Part shown: positions 1-8,926 of the stretch, one piece after another
Numbering within the stretch: the first letter of the stretch is position 1
Layout: each line of letters starts with the position of its first letter
Notes under the pieces: generated by a model
The model's input: the letters and a program-made list of their open reading frames with translations, nothing else
Database searches by the model: none
Told to the model about the DNA's origin: nothing
Translations under genes and position numbers: made by a program
Source: Roseiterribacter gracilis
GTDB taxonomy: Bacteria; Pseudomonadota; Alphaproteobacteria; BOG-932; Roseiterribacteraceae
Direction: 5' to 3'
DNA: 64,000 nucleotides
Assembly: GCA_018332375.1 (NCBI GenBank)
Contig: BOPV01000001.1
Location: 3,968,001-4,032,000, forward strand

Positions 1-392
1 CCTCGGTGACTGGCTTCTCCTATGACGCGGTCCATGGCGACAATGTCGTGTCGGGCAGCGGCAGCGGTGCGCAGGCGCCGAAATGGGGCGGCAAGATCGA
101 CGTGCGCTACGACTGGGGTCCCGTCGGCGTGAACTGGACGACGCGCTATGTCAGCTCGGCCGTGTTCGACCGCACCTACACGATCGAGAATCGCGACATT
201 CTCGGTGTCGACGAATACTGGCAGCACGACGTGGCGATGCACTGGGAGTTCCGCCCCGGCATGACCGCACGCTTCGGTGTCAGCAACCTCGCCGACGCCA
301 AGCCGCCATACCCGATCTCATACGTTACCAACGCCCTCTATTACGACGTGATCGGCCGGTCGTACTTTGCTGGGCTCAATTTGAAATTCTGA
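1..392 (+). CDS. TonB-dependent receptor, C-terminal fragment (cut by window edge)
   Basis: The reading frame is open from the left edge (first full codon at 3) and stops at 392. About 130 residues are visible, showing the alternating aromatic/polar pattern of outer-membrane beta strands and ending in YFAGLNLKF, a C-terminal aromatic of the type recognised by the BAM machinery. The late segment with VSNLADAKPPYP matches the last extracellular loops and strands of TonB-dependent receptors. The plug domain and TonB box lie outside the window, so the substrate cannot be inferred. An intrinsic terminator follows directly, separating it from the peptidase gene. Confidence 0.8.
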   Translation, partial: SVTGFSYDAVHGDNVVSGSGSGAQAPKWGGKIDVRYDWGPVGVNWTTRYVSSAVFDRTYTIENRDILGVDEYWQHDVAMHWEFRPGMTARFGVSNLADAKPPYPISYVTNALYYDVIGRSYFAGLNLKF

Positions 393-424
393 TCTTCCAT
401 CTCCCACGGGTCAGAATTTTGGAG

Positions 425-451
425 AGCCACGTCCGTCAGGGCGTGGCTTTT
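425..451 (+). terminator. Rho-independent terminator after the TonB receptor
   Basis: AGCCACGTCC (425-434) pairs with GGGCGTGGCT (439-448), with one G-U pair and loop GTCA, and is followed by TTT. It lies 33 bases after the receptor stop and just before the ribosome-binding site of the next gene. Confidence 0.7.
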
Positions 452-469
452 CCAATTCAGGAGGCACGC

Positions 470-1909
470 ATGATTGCGGTTCGCGCATTGTGGATGGCGT
501 TGCTGGTGTCGGTGCCCGCAATCGCGGCCGACAACCCGGTCAAACTCGACGCGCCGGTCGTCACGCACGGCAGCGGCACGTTCAACGGCAAACACGTCGC
601 CTACGACGCGACGGTCGAGCCGATCGTGGTCGCGAATGCCGAGGGAAAGCCGGCGGCCAGACTGGTCGTGATCTCCTACGTCGCAAGCGGTGCCGCCGAT
701 CCGAAACGGCCGTTGCTGTTCGTCTTCAATGGCGGGCCGATCGGCCCATCGGCGATCTTGCATATCGGCGCCATCGGCCCGAAACGCGTTGCCGTTCCCG
801 ACGATCTCAAAGCCGATCCGGCGAGCTTCCAGCTCGTCGACAATCCGTATGCACTGCTCGACGTCGCCGACCTGGTGTTTTTCGATCCGGCCGGCACCGG
901 TCTCAGCCGCGTGCTCGATGGTGTCGATCCGAAAAGCTATTACTCGAACGAAGCCGACGCGCAGCAGCTGGTGCAGCTGGTGATCGACTGGTCGAAGCTG
1001 CACGGCCGCAGCGCCGCGCCGAAATATCTGCTGGGCGAAAGCTACGGCACGATGCGCGCGGTCGAAGCAGCGGCACAGCTGGAGAAGACCGACAGCAAGC
1101 TGGATGGAATCGCGCTGCTTGGGCAGGCGGTGAACATCAACGACTATGCGCAGCGCGCGCGCAACATCGTCTCCTTCGTCGCGTCGCTGCCGACCCTGGC
1201 CGCGACCGCCTGGAGCCACGATCGCGCCGAACGCAAAGGCCGCAGCTTCGACAAGTTCATCCAGGACGCCGAAGCGTTCGGGCGCACCGACTATCTGCAG
1301 GTTCTGTATCTGGGCGATCAGGCGCCGCAGGCGCAGCGCGATGCAGTCGCCCGGCGTTTGCAGGAATTCACCGGTATTGCCGCCGACGAACAGATCAAAC
1401 GCAATCTGCGCATCACCAAAGAACAATATCGCCGGCTGTTATTTCCCGGCCAGCTGCTTGGTCTCAACGATGCGCGCTATATCGGTCCGGAAGCCGGCGG
1501 CGATCCGTCGAGCGTCGTGCCGCGCGCCTATGTCAAAGCCTTCGACCTCTATCTGCGCGACACGCTGCACGTCGATGCCGGCACCTATCTGCATGACAGC
1601 CCGTTCAAAGGCGGGCTGAATGAATGGGGCTGGGGCGCGAACCGGTCGCCGTTCGGCGACTGGAACTACACGCAGCTCGTCACCGATGTGATGCAGAAGA
1701 ACCCGACGTTCCGCGTGCTGGTCGGCAACGGCTATACCGACACGCAAACGACGGTCGGTGCGATGGACTATCTCGTGGCACAATCGACCTGGCCGCGCGA
1801 ACGCGTGCGTGCAGCGCGCTATGCTGGCGGCCACATGGCCTATTCGGTTGAAAGCAGCTTGCGCCAGATCAGCAGCGACTTGCGCGCGCTGGTCACTGGT
1901 GCCTGGTAG
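470..1909 (+). CDS. Exported serine carboxypeptidase (peptidase family S10)
   Basis: This 479-residue protein begins with a signal peptide (MIAVRALWMALLVSVPAIA). It carries the S10 catalytic triad: Ser191 in GESYGT, Asp424 in GNGYTDT and His455 in GGHMAY. The oxyanion-hole region is the variant FNGGPIGPS. Members remove C-terminal residues from peptides, here probably in the periplasm. The ATG at 470 was chosen because GGAGG lies 5 bases upstream and it opens the signal peptide; a longer in-frame opening from 83 overlaps the preceding receptor and was rejected. The position between a TonB receptor and two aminotransferases suggests use of imported peptides; that role is inference. Confidence 0.88.
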   Translation: MIAVRALWMALLVSVPAIAADNPVKLDAPVVTHGSGTFNGKHVAYDATVEPIVVANAEGKPAARLVVISYVASGAADPKRPLLFVFNGGPIGPSAILHIGAIGPKRVAVPDDLKADPASFQLVDNPYALLDVADLVFFDPAGTGLSRVLDGVDPKSYYSNEADAQQLVQLVIDWSKLHGRSAAPKYLLGESYGTMRAVEAAAQLEKTDSKLDGIALLGQAVNINDYAQRARNIVSFVASLPTLAATAWSHDRAERKGRSFDKFIQDAEAFGRTDYLQVLYLGDQAPQAQRDAVARRLQEFTGIAADEQIKRNLRITKEQYRRLLFPGQLLGLNDARYIGPEAGGDPSSVVPRAYVKAFDLYLRDTLHVDAGTYLHDSPFKGGLNEWGWGANRSPFGDWNYTQLVTDVMQKNPTFRVLVGNGYTDTQTTVGAMDYLVAQSTWPRERVRAARYAGGHMAYSVESSLRQISSDLRALVTGAW

Positions 1910-1922
1910 AGGACATAGGGTG

Positions 1923-3155
1923 ATGCAACTTTCCCGTCGCGCGGCGCTGTTGGGGGCCGGTTCAATTCCCTTGTTCGACAAGGCGGCGTTGGCGGCCGCG
2001 CCGACCAGCATCACCTTTCCCGCCAAGGCCGAATTCGCGCCGATGAAGGGGACCTATCTCGACTCAGGGAGCCAGCATCCGCTGCCGCTGGGCGCGCAGC
2101 GATCGGTCGAGGCCTATTTCAAATCCAAGTCGCTCGACGCGTCAGCGCCCGAATTCGGCCTGGGCGCCAAGCGCAAGAGCGTGCTCGAACGCTTCGCCAA
2201 GCTGATCAACGCCGATCCGAACGAAGTCTGTTTCGCGCCCAGCACGACGGCGGGCGAGAATCTTGTGGTGCAGGCACTGGACCTGCCCGCCAAGCGTGGC
2301 CGCGTCGTCACCGACGCGCTGCATTTTTTCGGATCGTTCTTTCTGTACCAGGAGCTGGCGCGTCAGGGCGTCGACGTGGTGATGCTGCGGCCGAATGCCA
2401 ACAGCGAAATCACCGTCGACCAGTATGAAAAAGCGATCACCAAGGACACGCGCTTCGTCGCGTTGTCGCTGGTCTCAACCATCAATGGCTACGAGCAGGA
2501 TCTGAAAAAGATCTGCGACATCGCCCATGCGCGCGGCGCGCTGGTCTATGCCGACATTATTCACGCGGTTGGTGCGGTGCCGGTCGACGTGAAAGCAAGC
2601 GGCGTCGATTTCGCGGCCTGCGCCACCTACAAATGGCTGATGGGCGAGATGGGGCTGGGCTTTCTCTATGCCCGCGCCGACGCGTTGCCGAAGATCAAAC
2701 GTCCTTGGTACGGCTATCACCAGATCGCCAAGTTCGAGACACATGTCTATCCGTTCGACCCGCCCGGCGATTTGATCTCGGACAGCACGCCGAGCAACGA
2801 CGCGACCGGCTATTTCGAAATGGGAACCTCGGCCAACGCTGTGATCGCGATTCTCGACTGGTCGCTCGACTTTCTGCTCAACGCTGGTGTCGAACGGATC
2901 ATGCAATATCGCCAGCCAATGCTGGACCGGTTGCAGGGCGAGCTGCGCAAACGTGGCATGCAGCCGATGACCCCGCTGGGCTCGCGCACGCCGCTGGTCG
3001 CCTTCGCGTTGGAGAATGCGCGCGCGCTGCAGCCCAAGCTGAAAGCCGCCAATGTCGAGATCACCTTGTCGCGCAACCGTTTCCGGTTTTCGCCGTCGGT
3101 GTTCAACGACATGAACGACATCGAGCGGGCGCTCGACGCGCTGAAAGCTACGTAA
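1923..3155 (+). CDS. Class V aminotransferase-fold PLP enzyme with Tat-like leader
   Basis: This 410-residue protein resembles the isopenicillin-N epimerase / cysteine desulfurase branch of fold-type I PLP enzymes. The cofactor lysine is most likely Lys237 in ATYKWLMGEMGLGFLY; the DADIIHAVGAVPVD-type stretch upstream (YADIIHAVGAVPVD) supplies the Asp and His around the cofactor. The N-terminus MQLSRRAALLGAGSIPL, then LAAAP, looks like a twin-arginine signal, implying folding with PLP in the cytoplasm before export. It starts 13 bases after the peptidase stop, with AGAGGA upstream, so the two are probably co-transcribed. The reaction catalysed cannot be told from sequence: desulfurase, epimerase and lyase are all possible. 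The 3' end overlaps the opposing aminotransferase by 8 bases. Confidence 0.85.
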   Translation: MQLSRRAALLGAGSIPLFDKAALAAAPTSITFPAKAEFAPMKGTYLDSGSQHPLPLGAQRSVEAYFKSKSLDASAPEFGLGAKRKSVLERFAKLINADPNEVCFAPSTTAGENLVVQALDLPAKRGRVVTDALHFFGSFFLYQELARQGVDVVMLRPNANSEITVDQYEKAITKDTRFVALSLVSTINGYEQDLKKICDIAHARGALVYADIIHAVGAVPVDVKASGVDFAACATYKWLMGEMGLGFLYARADALPKIKRPWYGYHQIAKFETHVYPFDPPGDLISDSTPSNDATGYFEMGTSANAVIAILDWSLDFLLNAGVERIMQYRQPMLDRLQGELRKRGMQPMTPLGSRTPLVAFALENARALQPKLKAANVEITLSRNRFRFSPSVFNDMNDIERALDALKAT

Positions 3156-4320
3156 GCTGCGTGGTGCGATATTGATGTAGCGCTTTGGTCAGTTCGGTCA
3201 GGCCGCGATCGAGCGCGTCGGCCTTGCCGCCGAACCCGATCCGCACGCTACCGTTCAGGCCGAAATACTCGCCGGGCGCGACCAGGATGCGATGCGTTTC
3301 CCACAGCCACGCCGCCAGGGTGCGCGTGTCGGCAACGCCGACCACTTCCGGGAAATAGACGCAGCCATAGGCGGGCAGGTCGCCTGCGATCAGATTTTCG
3401 GCGCGCATATTCTTCTGATGCCATTCCAGCACCGGGCGGTTTTGCGCCAGCACCGTGCACCAGTGGGTTTCGAACGGCTCGATGTCTTCCAGCACCAGCG
3501 CCGCGATCGCGTGGCTGACGCGCGAGATGCCAAGCTCGCCGTGATGCGCGGCGCGGATCGTCTGCAACCGCGCCGGGTCACCGATGACCCAGCCGCATTT
3601 CAACGCCGACAGGCCGAACACTTTGGTCAGGCTGCTGACGGTGATGAATTCGTCCCCCAGCAAAGCTGCGGGCCGATGGCGATGGTCGGGCGCGAAGTCG
3701 GCATAGACTTCGTCGACCAGGATCGGAATGCCGGCTTTGCGTGCGACCGCACCCAGCGCGCGCATCGCGTCCTCGTCGAGCAAGACGCCCGAGGGATTGT
3801 GCAAATTGGTCAGCACGATCAGCCGCGTGTCGCGGCGGATCAGCTTGGCCAGATCTTCGGGCGCAATGGTGAAGCTGCCTGGCTTGCGCTGCACGAAGTC
3901 GACATCGGCGCCGCATTCGGTCGCCAGCAGCGGCAGCAGGTCAAAGCAGGGCGTTTCGCAGATGACGTGACCGCCACGCTGCAAATGCGCCTTCATCACC
4001 AACCCCATGCCCGAGGTCGCGCCGGTCGTGCATAGAATTTGTTCGTGCGAAACGCTGTAGCGCTTGGCCAGCGCGTCGACGACAAACGGATTGCCGTCGA
4101 CGAACACGCCTTGATAGCGATCGGTCAGCTTGCCGCCAAAGGCGAGGCGCGACTTTTCGAGCAGCAGCTCGGTCGGCTCGCGTACCGAACTGTCGAACAG
4201 CACATGCGCCGGCTGTTGCAGCCCGCGCAGCATGTTGCGAATCCAGGTCGTGTAATCGGGCTCGTCGAAGAGGCTCGCGGCCGGCTCCGATTTTCTACGC
4301 AACATTCTGTCCCAAGCCAT
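3148..4320 (-). CDS. Class I/II aminotransferase (PLP-dependent)
   Basis: This 390-residue fold-type I aminotransferase has the cofactor lysine at Lys233 in SSLTKVFGLSALKCGW, preceded by the Asn-Pro-Ser segment NLHNPSG and the VDEVYADF motif that places the PLP-binding Asp and Tyr. The C-terminal VRIGFGG segment carries the substrate carboxylate-binding Arg. Substrate is not predictable. It runs opposite to the S10 peptidase and class V enzyme and overlaps the latter tail-to-tail, so it is a separate transcription unit, perhaps acting on amino acids released by the peptidase. Confidence 0.85.
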   Translation of the reverse strand: MAWDRMLRRKSEPAASLFDEPDYTTWIRNMLRGLQQPAHVLFDSSVREPTELLLEKSRLAFGGKLTDRYQGVFVDGNPFVVDALAKRYSVSHEQILCTTGATSGMGLVMKAHLQRGGHVICETPCFDLLPLLATECGADVDFVQRKPGSFTIAPEDLAKLIRRDTRLIVLTNLHNPSGVLLDEDAMRALGAVARKAGIPILVDEVYADFAPDHRHRPAALLGDEFITVSSLTKVFGLSALKCGWVIGDPARLQTIRAAHHGELGISRVSHAIAALVLEDIEPFETHWCTVLAQNRPVLEWHQKNMRAENLIAGDLPAYGCVYFPEVVGVADTRTLAAWLWETHRILVAPGEYFGLNGSVRIGFGGKADALDRGLTELTKALHQYRTTQLT

Positions 4321-4461
4321 GCAGGCAGCACCTTTTTCCTGCTGCCATTTTAGCGATTGGGGCTGATTTATCTTTGCGTTCTCCGTCCCGAACCCGAAGC
4401 CGCGGGAATACCTTATGCAGGACGCGCTGGTTGGCGAATTATTATGCCCGCGCGAAATGAC

Positions 4462-4492
4462 CGGCGACCGCCCCCGCGGCCGCCGGTCGCCG
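4462..4492 (-). terminator. GC-rich hairpin just after the 4495-4800 gene (possible terminator)
   Basis: CGGCGACCG (4462-4470) pairs with CGGTCGCCG (4484-4492). It begins two bases beyond the stop codon of the minus-strand gene. There is only a weak T-rich stretch after it, so termination may be partial. Confidence 0.4.
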
Positions 4493-4494
4493 CG

Positions 4495-4800
4495 TCACGA
4501 CAGGCCGTACGACTCCAGCATCTGCATTTCGTAGCGCACCGGTTCGGGCGGTGCTTCGCAGCGTGTGCTGACGTCACCGCCATAGGTCTTGAAGCTCGGC
4601 AGCTCGGTCAGAACCGACGCGTCGGTCGTATTGCTGTTGACGAAGAGATGCAAAAACTCGTTGCCGTCGCGCAGCAGCGCATAAGCGACGTCCTTCGGCG
4701 CCTTGGCGCGGAGCTCGTCAAAGACGGCACGCGCCAGTTTCTCATTCTCGTCCGCCCGGTCCGGCTTCGCCGTGTAGCGGACCACTGTAACTCGCTGCAT
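4495..4800 (-). CDS. Small protein, possible antibiotic-biosynthesis-monooxygenase-like (dimeric ferredoxin-like) fold
   Basis: This 101-residue protein opens with MQRVTVVRYTAKPDRADENE, a beta strand followed by a polar helix, as in ABM-type and related stress-responsive dimeric alpha/beta barrel proteins. The middle ALLRDGNEFLHLFVNSNTTD fits the second strand pair of such folds. No catalytic residue can be assigned. It is transcribed divergently from the ECF sigma factor gene with 129 bases between starts, and that region holds a perfect inverted repeat, so control by the sigma factor is plausible. The assignment rests on pattern only. Confidence 0.6.
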   Translation of the reverse strand: MQRVTVVRYTAKPDRADENEKLARAVFDELRAKAPKDVAYALLRDGNEFLHLFVNSNTTDASVLTELPSFKTYGGDVSTRCEAPPEPVRYEMQMLESYGLS

Positions 4801-4850
4801 GATCAGGTCCCTTAAAGTTGTCTGCCTCCAAGGACGCGGCGGGGAACGCG

Positions 4851-4891
4851 AAGGATTCGGGAGGAAAATCTTTTCGCGGGACCGAATCCTT
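4851..4891. promoter_or_regulatory. Inverted repeat in the divergent promoter of the ECF sigma gene
   Basis: AAGGATTCGG at 4851-4860 is matched by its exact reverse complement CCGAATCCTT at 4882-4891, with 21 bases between. It is centred between the small gene (start 4800) and the sigma factor gene (start 4930). It could be an operator, a pair of opposed sigma recognition elements, or an mRNA hairpin. Confidence 0.5.
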
Positions 4892-4929
4892 TGGCCCGGC
4901 CCAAACGTCTGTTGCGGCGGGAGCTCTGC

Positions 4930-5784
4930 ATGACCGATCTGACTCAAATCGAATTTTCCACCTGGCTGGCCGACATGCGTCCGCGCCTGCACCGCTATTG
5001 CGCCCGCATGGTCGGGTCGGTGTTCGACGGCGAGGATGTGGTGCAGGAAGCGCTGGCCAAAGCGGCCGAAGCCTATCCAGCCGCAAGCCCGATCGAACGG
5101 CCGGATAGCTGGCTGCTGCGCATCGCGCACAATACTGCGCTGGACGCGATCCGCCGGTCGAAGCGCGCCGCCGCCTTTCACAGCGACGTCGAACTGCCCG
5201 ACGCGGTCGACGAGCGCGAAAGCGCCGACGCGCGCGTGGCTGCGACCGCCAGCCTGGCGGCGCTGCTGCAATTGCCGCCGGTGCAACGGTCGAGCGTCGT
5301 GCTGATGGATGTGCTGGGCCATTCGCTGGCCGAAACGGCGTCGATCATCGACGCGACCGTGCCGGCGGTGAAAGCGGCGCTGCATCGTGGCCGTGCCAAG
5401 TTGCAGACCAGCAGCGAGATCGACGTGCCGGTGCTCGACGAAGACGAGCGTGCGCGATTGCGCGACTATGCCGACCGGTTCAATGCACGCGACTTCGATG
5501 CGCTGCGTGCGCTATTGGCCGAAGATGTGCGCCTCGATCTGGTCAACCGCACGCGCCTGGCCGGACGCAAAGATGTGGCGGTCTATTTCACGCGCTATAG
5601 CGAGCTGCCCGACTTCCACGTCACGCTCGGCGTCGCCGAAGGCCGCAGCGTGCTGCTGGTGCGCAAGCCGCGCGACGCCGCGGTTGCTTATCCGATCCTG
5701 CTCACGTGGCGCGACGGCTCGATTGCGGCGATCCGCGATTTCCACTACGCGACTTACGTCGCCGACAGTTTGGCGGTCTCGTAA
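4930..5784 (+). CDS. ECF-type RNA polymerase sigma factor with C-terminal SnoaL-like domain
   Basis: The protein has 284 residues. Region 2 (about 10-75) contains YCARMVGSVFDGEDVVQEAL and the WLLRIAHNTALDAIRR segment; region 4 (about 110-160) contains VLGHSLAETASIIDATVPAVKAALHRGRAKL, a helix-turn-helix for -35 recognition. Residues 175-284 look like a SnoaL/NTF2-type extension (RDYADRFNARDFDALRALLAEDV), as in ECF41- and ECF56-like groups that lack a separate anti-sigma factor. The DGGGK motif typical of ECF41 is not visible, so that group is unlikely. The ATG at 4930 has GGGAG upstream. Its 3' end overlaps the opposing MFS gene by 31 bases. Confidence 0.85.
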   Translation: MTDLTQIEFSTWLADMRPRLHRYCARMVGSVFDGEDVVQEALAKAAEAYPAASPIERPDSWLLRIAHNTALDAIRRSKRAAAFHSDVELPDAVDERESADARVAATASLAALLQLPPVQRSSVVLMDVLGHSLAETASIIDATVPAVKAALHRGRAKLQTSSEIDVPVLDEDERARLRDYADRFNARDFDALRALLAEDVRLDLVNRTRLAGRKDVAVYFTRYSELPDFHVTLGVAEGRSVLLVRKPRDAAVAYPILLTWRDGSIAAIRDFHYATYVADSLAVS

Positions 5785-7016
5785 GTCGGCACCAGCAAAT
5801 GCACGACCAAAAGCGCGACGAGATAGGCAGCGGAGGCGACCAGGAAGATCGGCTGGTAGCTGCCGAGCTGTTCCAGAATGATGCCGGCATATTTCGCCAT
5901 CAACATGCCGCCGACTGCACCTGCCAATCCGCCCAGCCCGACAACCGAACCGGCGGCCCAGCGCGGAAACAGATCGCCCGGCAGCGCGTAGAGATTGGCG
6001 GAGAAACCTTGATGCCCAGCGCAGGCGAGGCCGATCAATCCGACCGCGACCCACATTGACGGCGTGTGCGTCGCGAAGGCGATCGGCACGGCGCACAAGG
6101 CGGCGCAGAACATCGCGGTCTTGCGCGCACGGCTGACGCTTTTCCCGCGGCCGAGCAGACGTGACGAGCCCCAGCCACCCAGAATCGAACCCGCATCAGC
6201 CAGCAAATAGACGACGACCAGCGGTGGTCCGAATTCCAGCATCTTGATGCCGTACTGTTTGTTGAAAAAATCGGGCAGCCAGAACAGCAACGTCCACCAG
6301 ATCGGATCGATCAGGAACCGTCCCGCCATATAGGCCCAGGTCTGGCGCGTGCGCAGCAACACGCGCCACGGCACTGGCCGTTGCTTTTCGACCGGTTCGG
6401 ATTCGATCCAGGCGAGTTCTTCGGCGCCGACGTTTTTGTGCTGGCGCGGCGAACGATAGAAACCAAGCCACGCAGCCAGCCAGAGAATGGTCAGCGCGCC
6501 GGTCGCAATGAACGCCATGCGCCAACCGAACGCAGCTGCGATCAACGGCACCAGCACCGGCGTCAGAATCGCGCCCACATTCGAGCCGGCATTGAAGATA
6601 CCGATCGCCAGCGCGCGTTCGCGGCGCGGAAACCATTCACTGGTTGCGGCCAGCGCGGCGGGGAACGTGCCCGCTTCGCCGATCGCAAGCGGAATACGCG
6701 CCCACAACATCGAACTGGTGCTGGTGAAGGCGATGTGCAGTACGTGGCCGATCGTCCACATCGTCACCGCAACCGCGTAACCGATGCGCGCGCCGACCCG
6801 GTCGACTAGCCGTCCCGCGACGACATAGGACAGGCCGTAAGCGAGCTGGAAATAGAAAGCGAGATCGGCGTAGCCGGTTTCGCTCCAGCCATATTGCGCG
6901 CTGAGCTCGGGCTTCAGCACCGCAATGACCAGACGGTCGATATAGCTCAGAACGATCGCAGCGAAGAGCAGGCCGCAAACGATCCAGCGAACATTGCCGC
7001 GCGGCTTGTCGGTCAT
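5754..7016 (-). CDS. MFS transporter, probable hexuronate/sugar-acid permease (ACS family)
   Basis: This 420-residue protein has 12 likely membrane spans and the N-terminal YIDRLVIAVLKPEL segment typical of the anion:cation symporter family that includes ExuT. GRLVDRVGARIGY is the loop 2-3 MFS signature, and IGEAGTFPAALAATSEWFPRRERALAIGIFNAGS matches the ACS signature region. The start codon overlaps the stop of the beta-glucuronidase gene as ATGA, so the two are translationally coupled. With GH2, GntR and mannonate dehydratase beside it, import of glucuronate or related hexuronates is the most likely role. Confidence 0.85.
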   Translation of the reverse strand: MTDKPRGNVRWIVCGLLFAAIVLSYIDRLVIAVLKPELSAQYGWSETGYADLAFYFQLAYGLSYVVAGRLVDRVGARIGYAVAVTMWTIGHVLHIAFTSTSSMLWARIPLAIGEAGTFPAALAATSEWFPRRERALAIGIFNAGSNVGAILTPVLVPLIAAAFGWRMAFIATGALTILWLAAWLGFYRSPRQHKNVGAEELAWIESEPVEKQRPVPWRVLLRTRQTWAYMAGRFLIDPIWWTLLFWLPDFFNKQYGIKMLEFGPPLVVVYLLADAGSILGGWGSSRLLGRGKSVSRARKTAMFCAALCAVPIAFATHTPSMWVAVGLIGLACAGHQGFSANLYALPGDLFPRWAAGSVVGLGGLAGAVGGMLMAKYAGIILEQLGSYQPIFLVASAAYLVALLVVHLLVPTYETAKLSAT

Positions 7017-8908
7017 GCTTTCGCCCAGAAGCTGCGCAGGCGATGGGCAGCCAGCTTGGGACGGCGGTCGCGCGTAAACACGCCTTTATGATTCAGCGCG
7101 CCGACGCGCATGATGCTTTGCGGCGTTTTGAAATCGGCGAAGGCCCAGGGATGGGCGCCGACGATGTACGGGTATTTTTTGATCGTCTTCCAATAGAACT
7201 CGATCATGTCGGCTTGATATTCTTCGCTCCACATTTCGTCCGGCTGCGCATGCATGCCGGCGACTGCATCGGCGCCGAATTCGGTGAACATGATCGGCTT
7301 GTCGCCGTGATAGGCGCGCAACGCCTGGATGTCTTTGTCCAAGGTTGCGGCACCGTCTTCGAGACGGCCCGACACGGCGTACCAGCTATTGTACGAGTTG
7401 GTGCAGATCACGTCGCCCAACCCGACCCATTCGTTGGGCCCGCCATGCAGACTGACTAGCGCGTAGGGCCGCGTCTTGTCGAGCTTGCGCGCGGATTCGA
7501 ACAGGCGCGTGAAGAACGAAGTACCTTTGGCAACCGAATCCGCCGGCGCGTCGTCGAGCGTGTGAAACGGTTTGGTCAGCGGCTCGTTGGCGAGCGACCA
7601 CATGATCACGGACGCGTGGTTCTTGTCGCGCTGGATCAGTTCGGCGGTGGCGCGTTCGAGCTGCTGGTAGCGTGCACCGATCACGGCCGGCGTGTCGCTG
7701 AACACCAGGCTGACACCCGGCGTCTCGCTGATCACCAACAAGCCGTACTCGTCGGCGAGCTGCAACGCTTCTTCGGCGTAGGGATAATGCGAGGTGCGGA
7801 AGCTGTTGGCGCCGATCCAGCGCAGCAATTCGTAGTCGCGCACCAGCACCGGCAGATCCAGACCGCGCCCATGGATGGGGAAGTCTTCGTGCTTGCCGAA
7901 GCCGGTCAGGAACACGGGTTTGCCGTTGAGCAGGATCTGGCTTCCCTTCACCTCGACGGTGCGAATGCCGATCTTCAGTACATATTCGTCCGCGCCGTCG
8001 CCGAGCGTCACGACCAGGCGATAGAGGAACGGAGTCTCGGGCGACCAGGCGCGCACCGACGGAATGCGCAAGGTCGCTTGGCCGCGCCCGTCGCGAACCT
8101 CGACATTGGCGACGACATTATCGATCGCGACTTTGGCGCGACCGGTCCAGTTGCCGTTGACGGTGAACGACGCATCGACCGTGCCGGTCGAACCGTTGAG
8201 CGAGGTTGCGACCGTGACGTCGTGCACATGGATTGCCGGCGTCGTGAACAGCAGCACCGGACGGTGCAGACCCGCGTAGGGGAAGAAATCGTAGGTCGTC
8301 TGCGGGAAATGCACCGTGTGCATGCGCGACGTCTTGGGATCGGGGATCGCGGGCACGCGATCGATCTCGAGCCGGTTCTCGACCGACACGACCAGGCGGT
8401 TGCGTTCGCCTTCTTTGGCGATCCCGGTAACGTCGAACGCGAACGGCAGATGGCCGCCGACATGTTCGCCCAGCAGCTTGCCGTTCAACCAGACTTTGGC
8501 GTGATAGACGGCAGAGCCGAAGCGCAGATGGATGCGCTGGCCCTTCCATGCCGCGTCGATCCAGAGTTCGGTTTCGTACCAGGACGTGCCGAAATAGTTG
8601 CGCGCGTCGTCGAACAGATCGTTCCAGCTGCACGGAACCGGAATGCTACGCGGCTTCGGCAGGCCACTGTCAAACCAGCGTGCTGCTTCGCCCGCGTCGG
8701 TCGGATCAAGTTGGAATTTCCACATGCCCGACAGATCGCGCGTACGGCGCGTGCTGCTTTCATGCGGATAGAGAATGGTCGGCTGCGCCAGCGGAGCGAT
8801 CGCGGTGGTCGATTCTTGCGCCGATGCGGTGACGGTGAGGGCAGGGCTTGCGGCCAGCACGCCAAGAACACGCACCGCGTCGCGGCGCGTCAGTGACTCG
8901 TCACCCAT
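7013..8908 (-). CDS. Glycoside hydrolase family 2, probable beta-glucuronidase, exported
   Basis: This 631-residue protein has the GH2 domain order: N-terminal jelly roll (about 45-220, FGSAVYHAKVWLNGKLLGEHVGGHLPF), Ig-like domain, then TIM barrel from about 320. The acid/base is Glu442 in WSLANEP and the nucleophile Glu543 in MFTEFGAD. The GKHEDFPIHGRG segment resembles bacterial beta-glucuronidases. The N-terminus SLTRRDAVRVLGVLAASPA, then ASAQE, looks like a Tat signal, so the enzyme is probably periplasmic. GGAAGGAAG lies upstream of the start. Releasing uronic acid outside and importing it through the coupled MFS gene gives a coherent pathway. Confidence 0.87.
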   Translation of the reverse strand: MGDESLTRRDAVRVLGVLAASPALTVTASAQESTTAIAPLAQPTILYPHESSTRRTRDLSGMWKFQLDPTDAGEAARWFDSGLPKPRSIPVPCSWNDLFDDARNYFGTSWYETELWIDAAWKGQRIHLRFGSAVYHAKVWLNGKLLGEHVGGHLPFAFDVTGIAKEGERNRLVVSVENRLEIDRVPAIPDPKTSRMHTVHFPQTTYDFFPYAGLHRPVLLFTTPAIHVHDVTVATSLNGSTGTVDASFTVNGNWTGRAKVAIDNVVANVEVRDGRGQATLRIPSVRAWSPETPFLYRLVVTLGDGADEYVLKIGIRTVEVKGSQILLNGKPVFLTGFGKHEDFPIHGRGLDLPVLVRDYELLRWIGANSFRTSHYPYAEEALQLADEYGLLVISETPGVSLVFSDTPAVIGARYQQLERATAELIQRDKNHASVIMWSLANEPLTKPFHTLDDAPADSVAKGTSFFTRLFESARKLDKTRPYALVSLHGGPNEWVGLGDVICTNSYNSWYAVSGRLEDGAATLDKDIQALRAYHGDKPIMFTEFGADAVAGMHAQPDEMWSEEYQADMIEFYWKTIKKYPYIVGAHPWAFADFKTPQSIMRVGALNHKGVFTRDRRPKLAAHRLRSFWAKA

Positions 8909-8926
8909 CTACGCTTCCTTCCCTGC

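Noticed and set aside
83..469. N-terminal extension of the S10 peptidase frame back to 83
   Set aside because: It overlaps the TonB receptor and a terminator, while the ATG at 470 has a ribosome-binding site and opens a signal peptide.
4801..5385. Extension of the 101-residue minus-strand protein to 296 residues
   Set aside because: It would be antisense to the sigma factor; the normal-looking N-terminus begins at 4800.
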